A DNA stretch of 64,000 nucleotides from Christensenella tenuis (GTDB lineage Bacteria; Bacillota; Clostridia; Christensenellales; Christensenellaceae). This document shows positions 44,596-53,530 of this stretch, one piece after another. Location: NCBI RefSeq assembly GCF_014287795.1, contig NZ_JACOON010000005.1:1-64000 (forward strand), in the 5' to 3' direction. Under the pieces are notes generated by a model. The model made no database searches, was not told the origin of the DNA, and worked only from the letters and a program-made list of their open reading frames with translations. The first letter of the stretch is position 1, and the number at the start of each line of letters is the position of its first letter. The translations under genes were made by a program, and so were the position numbers.

Positions 44596-45279
44596 ATGAG
44601 CAATCAATTGACGTTTGAAACATTACCGGGAATTGTAGATATCAGCGCGCTTTCCGTCCCGACGACGGAAGCGGATGTGGAGGAGCTTGCGAAGGCAGCG
44701 AACCAATATGGGTTTATCGCAGCTTTTGTTATGCCCTGCAATATCGAATATTTAAGGCAGCAGCTTGGCGCGGATACGAAAGTGATTATGGGGGCGCCGA
44801 TCGGCTTTCCTACCGGGACAGACCTCACGCAGGACAAAGTGTTCCAGGTAAAAGAGATGAAAAAGCTCGGCTGCACTGAGTTTGATATGGTAATCAGCGT
44901 ATCCAAGCTGAAATCCGGCAAGCTCGATTACGTAAAGAACGATATTGCCGCCGTGATTGAAGCCGCGGACGGATATCCGGTCAAAGTAATCCTTGAAGTA
45001 ACCTACCTTACGGACGATGAAATCAAAACCGGAAGCGATATCGTGGCAGAATCGGGCGCGCAGTACGTAAAAACAGGCACAGGATATTCGCCCAGGCCGA
45101 CGGAAGTACGCCATGTAGAGCTCATGAAACAGACGGTGGGCGACCGGGTGAAGATTAAGGTAGCTGGCGGCGTGCGGGATTTTGATACGCTCAAAGCCTT
45201 TTATGATGCCGGCGCGCAGCGTTTTGGGATCGGCATGAAATCGGCAATCAGTATTTTGGAATCTATCAGGAATCAGTAA
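44596..45279 (+). CDS. deoC: DeoC-type aldolase, first copy
   Basis: A 227-residue class I aldolase of the deoxyribose-phosphate aldolase family. The catalytic triad is present: Asp97 in TEFDMVISV, Schiff-base Lys159 in QYVKTGTGYSPR and Lys188 in VKIKVAGGV. The N-terminus is atypical: the family's Asp-His pair is replaced (VDISALSVPTTEAD). Such divergence is seen when the substrate is not 2-deoxyribose-5-phosphate, so the symbol is a family label only. It lies between an SDR and the second deoC-like gene. Confidence 0.85.
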   Translation: MSNQLTFETLPGIVDISALSVPTTEADVEELAKAANQYGFIAAFVMPCNIEYLRQQLGADTKVIMGAPIGFPTGTDLTQDKVFQVKEMKKLGCTEFDMVISVSKLKSGKLDYVKNDIAAVIEAADGYPVKVILEVTYLTDDEIKTGSDIVAESGAQYVKTGTGYSPRPTEVRHVELMKQTVGDRVKIKVAGGVRDFDTLKAFYDAGAQRFGIGMKSAISILESIRNQ

Positions 45280-45310
45280 TTCTTCATTTTTTCCTCTTCA
45301 AGCGGATAGG

Positions 45311-45329
45311 GGAACGGATTCGCCGTTCC
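45311..45329 (+). repeat. Intercistronic inverted repeat GGAACGG/CCGTTCC
   Basis: A 7-bp stem with a five-base loop in the 124-base gap between the two deoC-like genes. It shares the GGAACG half-site with the operators at 38492 and 38581, though here as a spaced repeat. Confidence 0.5.
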
Positions 45330-45403
45330 TCCGAACCGCGCATAATGGAGCAGATTCATTTTCAACCAGTCTTAAATAATTATTTTGATAGGAGAAAAAG
45401 ACC

Positions 45404-46138
45404 ATGGAAAAGAAAAAAATCACTGTACAAGAAATTGCAGACGCGCTCGACCACTCCCTTCTGCGTCCGGATATTACGGTCAAGGAATTAAAAGAAGGCT
45501 GTGATCTTGCAAAACAGTATAAATGCGTTTCGGTATGCGTACGTCCTTCGGATCTTCCCATTGTAATCGAAGAACTGAAGGGAACGGATGTGCTTCCTAC
45601 GACGGTTATCGGTTTTCCGCACGGAACCTGCACAACGGAGACGAAGGTATTCGAAACCAAGGATGCGGTCGAAAAGGGTGCCGTGGAAGTGGACATGGTC
45701 ATGAACATCGGCAGGTTCCTCTCCGGCGAATATGATTATGTTCTGGATGAGATCAAACAGGTTGCAAAAGCGGCGCATGATGGCGGCGCGCTTCTGAAGG
45801 TGATTTTTGAAAATTATTACCTCACGGACGAGCAGATTATCAAAGCGAGCGAACTGGCGAAAGAAGGCGGCGCAGACTTTTCCAAAACGTCTACCGGTTA
45901 TGCGGGCGGCGGAGCGACAATCCACGACCTTAAGATTATGGTAGAGCATGCGGATGGCATGAAGGTAAAGGCTGCCGGCGGAGTAAAGACGCTGGATGCC
46001 GCGCTTGCCGTCCTTGCGACAGGTACGGTGCGCATTGGTACGCGTTCCTCCAAAGACATTCTGGAAGAAGCGGTAAAGCGTGAGGAAAAAGGCGAACTCT
46101 TTTTGAGTGACGAGGGCGAACTCGGAACAGGGTATTAA
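45404..46138 (+). CDS. deoC: DeoC-type aldolase, second copy
   Basis: A 244-residue aldolase with the canonical LDHSLLRPD N-terminus, Asp97 in VEVDMVMNI, Schiff-base Lys161 in ADFSKTSTGYA and Lys189 in MKVKAAGGV. It is more typical of deoxyribose-phosphate aldolase than the copy at 44596 and differs from it through most of its length, so the pair is not a recent duplication. The product of the reaction would be a phosphorylated C3 aldehyde plus acetaldehyde-like fragment if the standard chemistry holds. Confidence 0.9.
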   Translation: MEKKKITVQEIADALDHSLLRPDITVKELKEGCDLAKQYKCVSVCVRPSDLPIVIEELKGTDVLPTTVIGFPHGTCTTETKVFETKDAVEKGAVEVDMVMNIGRFLSGEYDYVLDEIKQVAKAAHDGGALLKVIFENYYLTDEQIIKASELAKEGGADFSKTSTGYAGGGATIHDLKIMVEHADGMKVKAAGGVKTLDAALAVLATGTVRIGTRSSKDILEEAVKREEKGELFLSDEGELGTGY

Positions 46139-46177
46139 TGAACCGGGTTCAGCAGGCAAGACGGACGGAGTAGGGCT

Positions 46178-48439
46178 ATGGCAACGATGAAGGATGTTGC
46201 GAAGCTGGCGGGGGTATCTCATGGCACGGTTTCCAACATTATAAATGGGGCAAAAGGGGTCAGCCTCGATAAAGTAAAACGCGTGGAAAAGGCAATGAAA
46301 GAGCTCGCCTATGAGCCCAATGCCATTGCGCGCAGCTTAAAGCTGAGCAAATCGATGCAGATTGACGTCATCATGCCCAACATCGTTGCCGCGGCCATGG
46401 CCCAGATGTACACTGACCTGTCCGCCCTGTTTGCGGAAAAGGGTTATGTTACCAACCTGCATATCACAAACGAAGATGCGGAATTGGAAACGCGGCTGCT
46501 CAACATGTCCCTGATGCATAATGTAGACGGCGTCATGCTACTGACCTGCCAGCCCGGGAATACGGAATTGTTCCAGCGGCTTAGGCAAAGCGGGCTGAAG
46601 ATCATATTTATGCAGCGCCAGCCTGACGATGAGCAGCGGCATTATGTGGGGCTTGACGCCCAGGAGCAAACGAAAAGTACCGTTTCACAGCTTCTGGAAA
46701 CAGGATATCAGGATATTGGCATCCTCCTAAGTCCGATCCAGTATACGCTGGAAGAACAAACGTTTGACGGCTATGTGGAAGCGCATCGCGATCATGGCCT
46801 GACTGTGCAGCAGCATCTGTGCGCAGTATCGAGCTATGACCGCGAGGGTCTTCTCAAGGAAGCGATTCGCCTCATTGCATCAAGCAAACCGCCGCAGGTG
46901 ATCCTTGTCATTTGTTCGCAGGCGATGGATGCGGTTTTGAAAGCGTGCGAAGTGCTGCATGTTCCCAAACAGTCGCGGCCGCTTGTGGTAGCCAATATGC
47001 CGATAACATGGACGCTGACTTCACGTGAAGGCGTCATTGTCGTTCCGCATCCGTATATTACATTGACTGAAGCGGCATTTAATATGATGCTGGACTACAT
47101 AGACGAAGGACAGAAATTCGCGGCGCGTACCGTCTTCCTGAAGGTGAAGCCCATACACCTGAAAGAACTGGATCCACAGCCGGAGATTCGGGTGAAGGAG
47201 CCCCGGCGGAAGCTGCGTGCCCTGCTTACGATCGACCGGGCGAGATATGCAATGGAAACGCTGAAGTCCGATTTTGAGGAAAAAACCGGCTATGAGCTTG
47301 AAATTGATGCCAAATCCTATCCAAAAATGTACTGGGCGATCAAAGATGAATGGTATAATGATTATTATGACGTATTCGACGTAGATATTCCATGGCTTGC
47401 GGAATTTGCACAGAAAAAGGTTGTGGAAAACCTGGATGGCTATCTTGCGGAAGACCCGGATTACTACGACGACATGCTGCCCGGGATTTTTGAAAAATAT
47501 GCCGAGCGGCAGGGATCTGTTTATGCGATTCCCTTTACATTCTGTACGCAGCTGCTTTTTTACCGTAAGGATTGTTTTGCGGATATCCGCATGCAGCGTA
47601 TGTTTTATGAGCAGCATAAAAAGGAATTAAGACCGCCGCGCACATGGGAAGAGTTTAACGCGGTGGCACAGTTCTTTACAAGAAAATACAATCCGGATTC
47701 CCCTACGGAGTTCGGAACGACGCTCGGAAGCCGAATGTCGTCGGGCGGCGTATGCGAATATCTCCCGCGGCTATGGTCGTTTGGCGGAGAGGTGCATGAC
47801 GGCAGACACTTTACGCTCGACAGCGCAGAGGCAGTGGCGGCGCTCAATAATTATAAGGAGAGCTTCCGGTATGCCTCGGCAGAATCGTGCGACAACTGGT
47901 GGGGGGAACAGGCCGCGGAATTCCGCAGCGGAAAAGCCGCGATGATCACGATTTTTACGGATAATATGTCCACGGTTACGGAATGGAGCAAATCCAAAGT
48001 CAATGGCAAGATCGGTTTCGATCTTATGCCCCACAAAGTGGGTGTGGACGGTGGATGGGCCCTTGCGGTCAATGCCTCCAGCAAACAAAAAAGAGCGGCG
48101 TTTGAGTTTATCAAATGGGCGACAAATAAGGAAATTTCGGTTCTCAATACCATCCTCGGCGGGTTTGTCCCGCGCATGACGGCGATGGAAAACCTCGAAG
48201 TTTCGAACGTTTACCCTTGGTTGCACAGGACGGTGGAAGCAAGCGGGTTTGGGCGCATGAGGGAACTACCGCTCAAAGCGGACGGTACGTGTCTTTCAGA
48301 ACAAATTTTTGAGGATATCCTCGGAAAAGCGGTATACGATACCGTAACAGGGCAATCGGATGCACAGACTGCGCTTACGATTGCAAATAACGAATTAAAT
48401 GTATTACTGGCAGAAGTTGAATTGTTAAAAGCAGAATAA
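46178..48439 (+). CDS. LacI regulator fused to an extracellular-type solute-binding domain
   Basis: A 753-residue protein with an intact frame. Residues 1-60 are a LacI DNA-binding domain (TMKDVAKLAGVSHGTVSNIINGA, LAYEPNAIARSLKLS). Residues about 60-330 are a type I sensor domain. Residues about 345-745 resemble a family 1 ABC solute-binding protein, with LRALLTIDRARYAMETLKSDFEEKTGYELEI, YDVFDVDIPWLAEFAQKKVVENL and a VDGGWALAVNASSKQKRAAFEFIKWAT segment. There is no signal peptide, so the binding domain acts in the cytosol as a second ligand sensor. It is 39 bases after the second aldolase gene and 23 bases before the kinase. Confidence 0.88.
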   Translation: MATMKDVAKLAGVSHGTVSNIINGAKGVSLDKVKRVEKAMKELAYEPNAIARSLKLSKSMQIDVIMPNIVAAAMAQMYTDLSALFAEKGYVTNLHITNEDAELETRLLNMSLMHNVDGVMLLTCQPGNTELFQRLRQSGLKIIFMQRQPDDEQRHYVGLDAQEQTKSTVSQLLETGYQDIGILLSPIQYTLEEQTFDGYVEAHRDHGLTVQQHLCAVSSYDREGLLKEAIRLIASSKPPQVILVICSQAMDAVLKACEVLHVPKQSRPLVVANMPITWTLTSREGVIVVPHPYITLTEAAFNMMLDYIDEGQKFAARTVFLKVKPIHLKELDPQPEIRVKEPRRKLRALLTIDRARYAMETLKSDFEEKTGYELEIDAKSYPKMYWAIKDEWYNDYYDVFDVDIPWLAEFAQKKVVENLDGYLAEDPDYYDDMLPGIFEKYAERQGSVYAIPFTFCTQLLFYRKDCFADIRMQRMFYEQHKKELRPPRTWEEFNAVAQFFTRKYNPDSPTEFGTTLGSRMSSGGVCEYLPRLWSFGGEVHDGRHFTLDSAEAVAALNNYKESFRYASAESCDNWWGEQAAEFRSGKAAMITIFTDNMSTVTEWSKSKVNGKIGFDLMPHKVGVDGGWALAVNASSKQKRAAFEFIKWATNKEISVLNTILGGFVPRMTAMENLEVSNVYPWLHRTVEASGFGRMRELPLKADGTCLSEQIFEDILGKAVYDTVTGQSDAQTALTIANNELNVLLAEVELLKAE

Positions 48440-48462
48440 AGAAGCAAAGGAGCATGGGGAAA

Positions 48463-49995
48463 ATGGAACAGAAAATTATCGCGTGGGACCTTGGAACGGG
48501 CGGAAACAAAGCGTCGTTATATGACAGCGACGGAAATTGCATTGCAGCGGCATTTATGTCTTATAATACGACCTACCCGGCGCACGGCTGGCATGAACAG
48601 AAGCCGGAAGACTGGTGGGATGCAATTGTAAAAAGTACGCGGCTGCTCCTCGAAAAAACGAATGTAGATAAGAACGACATCACATGCTGCGGTATTTCAG
48701 GCCACAGCCTTGGCGCGGTGCCGATTGGCAAAGACGGCACGCTCCTCAAAGAAAGCACGCCAATTTGGTCGGATGGCCGTGCAACAAAACAGGTAGCGGA
48801 CGTATTTCAGAATTACAGTGAAGAAAAGTGGTACATGACGACAGGAAACGGCTTCACGCCGGCGTTTTATTCCGCTTTCAAAATTTTATGGTACAAAGAC
48901 AACGAGCCGGATATTTATAATAATATCGGCAAGGTTATCGGCACGAAAGACTACATCAATTACAAGTTGACAGGCCGCCTGTGCACCGATCCTTCCTATG
49001 CCTCGGGCAGCGGCGTATGGGATTTGGAAAAGTGGGCTTATTCGCCCGAACTTATCCGCGCAATGGGCCTTCCGGCTGAAATTTTCCCGGAGGTCGTGGC
49101 TTCGACAGATGTAATCGGCCAGATTTCAAAGGAAGCGGCAGAGGCGCTGGGCCTCACCACGAATGTAAAGGTCGTTTCGGGCGGCGTAGACAATTCCTGC
49201 ATGGCGCTTGGCGCAAAGGCGTTCAAGGAAGGGCGCGTATACAATTCCCTTGGTTCTTCTTCATGGATTGCGGTTTCTTCGCAGAAGCCGTTGCTTGAAG
49301 CAAATTCCCGCCCTTATGTATTTACGCATGTGGTCCCTGGCTATTTTGCCTCCGCGCTGTGCCTTACGGCGGGCGGTACATGCTTCCGCTGGATGCGTGA
49401 CCAGATGTGCCAGGAATTTGTGGAAGAAGCGGCAAAAACGGGCGGCGACGCTTATGACCTGATGACGCAGGAGGCGGCAAAATCCCCGGTAGGGGCCAAC
49501 AAACTGCTCTTTAACCCAAGCCTTGGCGGTGGGATGCCGATGGATAAAAGCTATAACCTGCGCGGCGCGTTTATGGGCCTTGACCTGATCCATACGCGCG
49601 CGGATGTAATTCGTTCTTCCATGGAAGGAATTTCCATGGGGCTTAGGGCCTGCCTTGATAAACTGCGTGAGCTGACGGATATTGCGGATGAAATGCTCCT
49701 CGTGGGCGGCGGCAGCAAGAGCGCCCTGTGGCGGCAGATCTATGCGGACGTGTACAAGATGCACGTTCTGAAATCCAATATCGACGAACAGGCGGCAGCG
49801 CTCGGCGCGGCGGCATGCGCGGCGGTAGGCACGGGCATCTGGTCTGATTTCGATAAAATCGACGCACTGCATAAGATTGAAGAAAATGTCGCTCCTATTC
49901 CGGAAAATATGGAATATTATGATAAAATGATGAAAGTATATTACAAAGCTTCGGACAGCTTATCCGATATCGGCGATATGCTCATGGAACTCTAA
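48463..49995 (+). CDS. FGGY-family carbohydrate kinase
   Basis: A 510-residue kinase of the xylulokinase/ribulokinase family. It begins IIAWDLGTGGNKASLYDSDG (phosphate motif 1) and contains CGISGHSLGAVPI, GGVDNSCMALGA, and the C-terminal VGGGSKSALWRQIYADVY. ATG 48463 lies 10 bases after AAAGGAG; ATG 48454 is only one base from it. It probably phosphorylates the ketose made by the lyxose isomerase-type enzyme. Confidence 0.93.
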   Translation: MEQKIIAWDLGTGGNKASLYDSDGNCIAAAFMSYNTTYPAHGWHEQKPEDWWDAIVKSTRLLLEKTNVDKNDITCCGISGHSLGAVPIGKDGTLLKESTPIWSDGRATKQVADVFQNYSEEKWYMTTGNGFTPAFYSAFKILWYKDNEPDIYNNIGKVIGTKDYINYKLTGRLCTDPSYASGSGVWDLEKWAYSPELIRAMGLPAEIFPEVVASTDVIGQISKEAAEALGLTTNVKVVSGGVDNSCMALGAKAFKEGRVYNSLGSSSWIAVSSQKPLLEANSRPYVFTHVVPGYFASALCLTAGGTCFRWMRDQMCQEFVEEAAKTGGDAYDLMTQEAAKSPVGANKLLFNPSLGGGMPMDKSYNLRGAFMGLDLIHTRADVIRSSMEGISMGLRACLDKLRELTDIADEMLLVGGGSKSALWRQIYADVYKMHVLKSNIDEQAAALGAAACAAVGTGIWSDFDKIDALHKIEENVAPIPENMEYYDKMMKVYYKASDSLSDIGDMLMEL

Positions 49996-50004
49996 ACAGA
50001 AAAG

Positions 50005-50035
50005 GCGGAACGGAAGGCATTCCGTTCCGCTGTTT
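50005..50035 (+). terminator. Terminator-like hairpin between kinase and DUF4432 genes
   Basis: GCGGAACGGAA paired exactly with TTCCGTTCCGC (four-base loop), then TGTTTT. It probably gives partial termination. Its GGAACG arm repeats the operator half-site seen elsewhere in the cluster. Confidence 0.6.
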
Positions 50036-50053
50036 TAAATAAGGAGAAGAACG

Positions 50054-51106
50054 ATGGAATTGTTTGGGAAAAAAGTAACCAAAGCGGAATTAACCAAATA
50101 TGTAGGCGATATGTCGCAGATTGCGGATGCGCGCGAGGGCGTGCTGACAGCGGGAAAAGCGGATGGCGTACGGGTAATCGACGTAAAAACGGGCGGCGGT
50201 TTTTCATTCTCTATCCTACCCTCGCGGGGGATGGATATCGCATGGGCCGAATATAAGGGAACGCCGGTTGCCTATATCGGGAAACCCGGGGTGGTAGGCC
50301 CGGCATATTTTGAAAAAGACGGCCTCAGCTTCATGCGGGGATTTTTCGCCGGACTTATGACAACATGCGGCCTCACCTATATGGGTGCGCCCTGTACAGA
50401 TGAGGGCGAAGCGCTTGGCCTGCACGGCAGGATCAGCAATACGCCTGCGTATGACGTAAGCGTCAGCAAAGAGTGGGAAGGCGATGATTATGTGATCCGT
50501 ATTCGCGGCAAGGTAGCGGAAAGCGCCGTATTTGGCGAGAATATGGTCCTGACCCGTGAATTCGTGGTAAAAATGGGTGAAGCCTGTGTACACGTACACG
50601 ACCATGTGGAAAACTGCGGCCACGACGATGCGCCCTTCATGCTGCTCTATCACTGTAATTTCGGCTATCCGCTGGTCAGTGAAGATACAGTGCTGATCGA
50701 GCCGGAAGGCACCAAAGTGCGGGCGCGGGATGCGGAAGGCGAAAAAGGAATCGACCGCTATATGAAGTTTGAAACGCCCACGCACGGCTATAACGAACAG
50801 GTATTCTATCACGATATTCCCAAGGTAAAAGGTGATGAAAGCTATTCCTGCCTGTATAATGAAAAGCTTGGTTTGGGCGGTTATGTGAAGTTTAACCGTG
50901 AACAGTTTACGCACTTCGGCGAATGGAAAATGATGGGGGAAGGCGATTATGTGGTTGGCCTCGAACCGTCAAACGGCCTGCCGGAAGGCCGCGCGGCGGC
51001 GCGTGAACGCGGCCAGCTTATTATGCTGAAGCCCGGCGAGACGAAGGACTATGAATTCACCATTGGGGTAGTGGAAGGCAAAGACGAAATCGCGGCGGTT
51101 CTCTGA
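50054..51106 (+). CDS. DUF4432 family protein (galactose mutarotase-like)
   Basis: A 350-residue protein with the aldose-epimerase-like beta-sandwich of DUF4432: SILPSRGMDIAWAEYKG, the HGRISNTPA segment and HCNFGYPLVSEDT. The family frequently lies beside sugar kinases and isomerases and probably handles anomers or epimers of the substrate. AAGGAGAAG precedes ATG 50054. It is ten bases before the isomerase. Confidence 0.85.
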   Translation: MELFGKKVTKAELTKYVGDMSQIADAREGVLTAGKADGVRVIDVKTGGGFSFSILPSRGMDIAWAEYKGTPVAYIGKPGVVGPAYFEKDGLSFMRGFFAGLMTTCGLTYMGAPCTDEGEALGLHGRISNTPAYDVSVSKEWEGDDYVIRIRGKVAESAVFGENMVLTREFVVKMGEACVHVHDHVENCGHDDAPFMLLYHCNFGYPLVSEDTVLIEPEGTKVRARDAEGEKGIDRYMKFETPTHGYNEQVFYHDIPKVKGDESYSCLYNEKLGLGGYVKFNREQFTHFGEWKMMGEGDYVVGLEPSNGLPEGRAAARERGQLIMLKPGETKDYEFTIGVVEGKDEIAAVL

Positions 51107-51116
51107 GGCGGTTGCC

Positions 51117-51800
51117 ATGAAAAGAAGCCTTATCAATGCTAAGATAGCGTTAGCAAAACGTGTGTTGAAGCAGCTTCATTTCACGCTTCCGCCGTTTGCC
51201 TATTGGACAATGGACGAATGGAAGCAAAAAGGAAGCTGTATTGAAATGATCCGCAGGACGATGCTCGGCTGGGATATTACCGATTTCAGCAGCGGGGATT
51301 TCGAGCGCGTTGGAGCCGTGCTGTTTACCTTGCGTAATGGAGATGCATATGATCCCGCAATTGGTACGCCATATGCGGAAAAAATCATTGTCGTGCAAAA
51401 CGGACAGATTTTGCCGCTGCACAAACATATGAAAAAGACGGAAGATATCATCAACAGGGGCGGCGGAACCATGCTTATGACTCTTTATGGTTCTGATTCT
51501 TCCGGCGGAGTGGACCGCGAAAGCGATGTGCAGGTGTACTGCGACGGAGAACTTAAAACCTATGGAGCGGGAGAGACCTTCGAAGTGCCGGTAGGTGCAA
51601 GCGTAACGCTCACGCCGGGAATATATCATCTGTTTGGTGCGCGCTGCGAAGGAGAAGCAATGCTGATTGGCGAGGTATCTTCTGTCAATGATGATAATAC
51701 GGATAACTATTGGGCAGAAAAAAGAGAACGTTTTTCAAGTCTGGAGGAAGACGAAGCGGCCTTGTGCCCCCTATGTAACGAATATGATTCGTTCCTGTAA
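51117..51800 (+). CDS. D-lyxose ketol-isomerase-like cupin enzyme
   Basis: A 227-residue cupin of the D-lyxose isomerase family. The metal ligands are in place: His102 and His104 (LPLHKHMKKTED), Glu109 and His171 (PGIYHLFG), matching the known His-His-Glu-His site of this family. It interconverts an aldose and its ketose; D-lyxose/D-xylulose and D-mannose/D-fructose are known substrates of relatives. The WTMDEWKQKG N-terminus is also typical. It is the last gene of the cluster. Confidence 0.9.
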   Translation: MKRSLINAKIALAKRVLKQLHFTLPPFAYWTMDEWKQKGSCIEMIRRTMLGWDITDFSSGDFERVGAVLFTLRNGDAYDPAIGTPYAEKIIVVQNGQILPLHKHMKKTEDIINRGGGTMLMTLYGSDSSGGVDRESDVQVYCDGELKTYGAGETFEVPVGASVTLTPGIYHLFGARCEGEAMLIGEVSSVNDDNTDNYWAEKRERFSSLEEDEAALCPLCNEYDSFL

Positions 51801-51828
51801 ATAAGTTCCTTCCTTATAGTATTTAGTT

Positions 51829-51869
51829 GCAAAGGGGCCTGTATCATTCTATGATACAGGCCCCTTTGC
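51829..51869. terminator. Strong bidirectional terminator closing the sugar cluster
   Basis: A perfect 19-bp stem beginning GCAAAGGGGCCTGTATCAT with loop TCT. It serves both the isomerase gene (+) and the convergent hsp20 gene (-). Confidence 0.95.
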
Positions 51870-51873
51870 TTTA

Positions 51874-52317
51874 TCACCTGATGTCAATCTTTCTGGATTT
51901 CTTTTTTTCCTCGCCGCTCTTTGGCAAAACGACTTTCAAGACGCCATCTTTATATTCTGCAGTGATTTCGTCTTCTTTTACATCGCTCACCGAGAACGAA
52001 CGGGAAACACGGCCCATACGGCGTTCATTCACTACATAATTATCTTTTTCGGTTTTGGATTCTTCGTTCATATCTGCGCTGATCGTAAGAATCCCTTCGT
52101 CATAGGAAACGTCGATCATCTCCCGGTGAAGTCCCGGAAGATCGGCGTCAACCTCATAGCGGTCGTCTTTATCCTTGACGTCCACCTTGAAATTGGTGAA
52201 TCCATCCGATCCATTGAAGAAGTTGCGCATAAAGCCTCCGTCCCAGAAATCGAGGCCGTCAAATCCACGTGAGAGACCATGCCGGCGGCCAAATGGAATT
52301 AATCCTGCCATTTTCAT
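51874..52317 (-). CDS. Hsp20/alpha-crystallin small heat-shock protein
   Basis: A 147-residue chaperone. The N-terminal 40 residues are Gly/Phe-rich; the alpha-crystallin domain runs from FKVDVKDKDDRYEVDADLPG to the GVLKVVLPK signature; the C-terminal IDI is the I-x-I motif for oligomer assembly. GGAGA precedes ATG 52317. No CIRCE-like repeat is seen upstream. Confidence 0.96.
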   Translation of the reverse strand: MKMAGLIPFGRRHGLSRGFDGLDFWDGGFMRNFFNGSDGFTNFKVDVKDKDDRYEVDADLPGLHREMIDVSYDEGILTISADMNEESKTEKDNYVVNERRMGRVSRSFSVSDVKEDEITAEYKDGVLKVVLPKSGEEKKKSRKIDIR

Positions 52318-52401
52318 TCATCTCCTTTTTTTTTCTTTCTATTTAAATAATACCAATCCGGCAGGAATTTAAACGTCTGAAGTTGTAAAAAAAATATGAA
52401 T

Positions 52402-53085
52402 TTAAGCTTCGATCAGGAGCCGCTCTTCCACCTTGCACAAAAAGGTATAAAAAGGGGAGAGGAGCAAAAAACCCTGGGCAAGCGTCTTAAATAAATCCGG
52501 GGAGAATAGAAGATCCGCATCTGTGCTGCTTCTCATCCAATCCAAGTTTTTACGGTCAAGCCAGTTGCGCAGGGGCTGCGGCGCATCAGGGCATTTACTC
52601 CGTTTGTAAAAATCACCCTCCAGGACAAAGGTTTTTTGCTTTTCAAGGGCAGTAAACGCTTCATAAAAGTCTTTGTCTCCAGAGAGCGCCAGTTTACGGA
52701 TCATTTCCATGGTGCGTGGCGGAGCTCCGTAATATCCGCAGCCATAGCGGAAACCTTGGGGAGAAAATTCGAGAACAAATCCGGGAGGACAGCTAAATTC
52801 TTTTTTCCCCCGCGAAAACACAATCCACATTACTTCACGGTATAATGACTTATCATGAGAGAAACGCGTATCGCGGTAAATACGTGAGATGGCCTTGCCC
52901 ACTTTGGGCTCGGTAATCATCAACGGATCGATTTTCCGCATAGTAGGCGCAAGAAGGGTAACAAGCTCCGCCATCGGCGCAAGCACATACCGCTGGTATT
53001 CCGGCTTATGGGCATGGAACCATTCCCGGCTGTTGTTAAATTTGTTTTGTGCTAAAAAATCAATCGTTTGTTTTGAAATTGGCAT
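52402..53085 (-). CDS. DUF2461 (TIGR02453) family protein
   Basis: A 227-residue protein of a conserved family of unknown function. It begins with a long helical region (TIDFLAQNKFNNSREWFHAHKPEYQRYVLAPM) and contains KAISRIYRDTRFSHDKSLYREVMWIVFSR, both hallmark segments. GGAGGAAAG precedes ATG 53085. It stands alone between hsp20 and a ferredoxin. Confidence 0.88.
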   Translation of the reverse strand: MPISKQTIDFLAQNKFNNSREWFHAHKPEYQRYVLAPMAELVTLLAPTMRKIDPLMITEPKVGKAISRIYRDTRFSHDKSLYREVMWIVFSRGKKEFSCPPGFVLEFSPQGFRYGCGYYGAPPRTMEMIRKLALSGDKDFYEAFTALEKQKTFVLEGDFYKRSKCPDAPQPLRNWLDRKNLDWMRSSTDADLLFSPDLFKTLAQGFLLLSPFYTFLCKVEERLLIEA

Positions 53086-53131
53086 TGTTCTTTCCTCCTG
53101 AAGTTATTTTACCACAAATAAGAAAAAACAA

Positions 53132-53163
53132 TAAAAACCCCCCGCAGCCGCGGGGGGCTTTTG
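53132..53163 (-). terminator. Terminator of the ferredoxin gene
   Basis: CCCCCCGC paired with GCGGGGGG around a four-base loop, followed on the minus strand by TTTTTATTG. Confidence 0.92.
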
Positions 53164-53180
53164 CAAATACTGCATGAAAA

Positions 53181-53372
53181 TCAATCATCGCTGACTGAAA
53201 TGACGCTTACCGGGCATCCGCTTTCCGCTTCAAAAGCGCTTTCTTCATTTTCCGGCGTAATCTCTCCATAAACCTCTGCTACATTGCAGTCTGTCATGCG
53301 GAACACTTCCGGGCAAACGCTTTCACAAAGACCGCAGCCAATACAGCCGTCCCCGATTACTGCTTTTTTCAT
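53181..53372 (-). CDS. [4Fe-4S] ferredoxin
   Basis: A 63-residue single-cluster ferredoxin. CIGCGLCESVCP (Cys10, 13, 16, 20) and a late CPVS (Cys near 53) give the cluster and a possible disulfide or fourth-ligand pattern typical of small Clostridial and Thermotoga ferredoxins. It is a generic electron carrier. AAGGAGG precedes the ATG. Confidence 0.95.
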   Translation of the reverse strand: MKKAVIGDGCIGCGLCESVCPEVFRMTDCNVAEVYGEITPENEESAFEAESGCPVSVISVSDD

Positions 53373-53530
53373 TTTATCGACCTCCTTGTTCTCCCAATGC
53401 TCCCCGGCCCGTTATGAAATAACTGGCCGGAGAGTCACCGGCCGTCGCCGCCACGGCTACTTGTATGCCGGCGGCGTGTATTTTAACCAAACACTACCCC
53501 ATACATATTCTCGCAAAAGGTGCTTTTACC

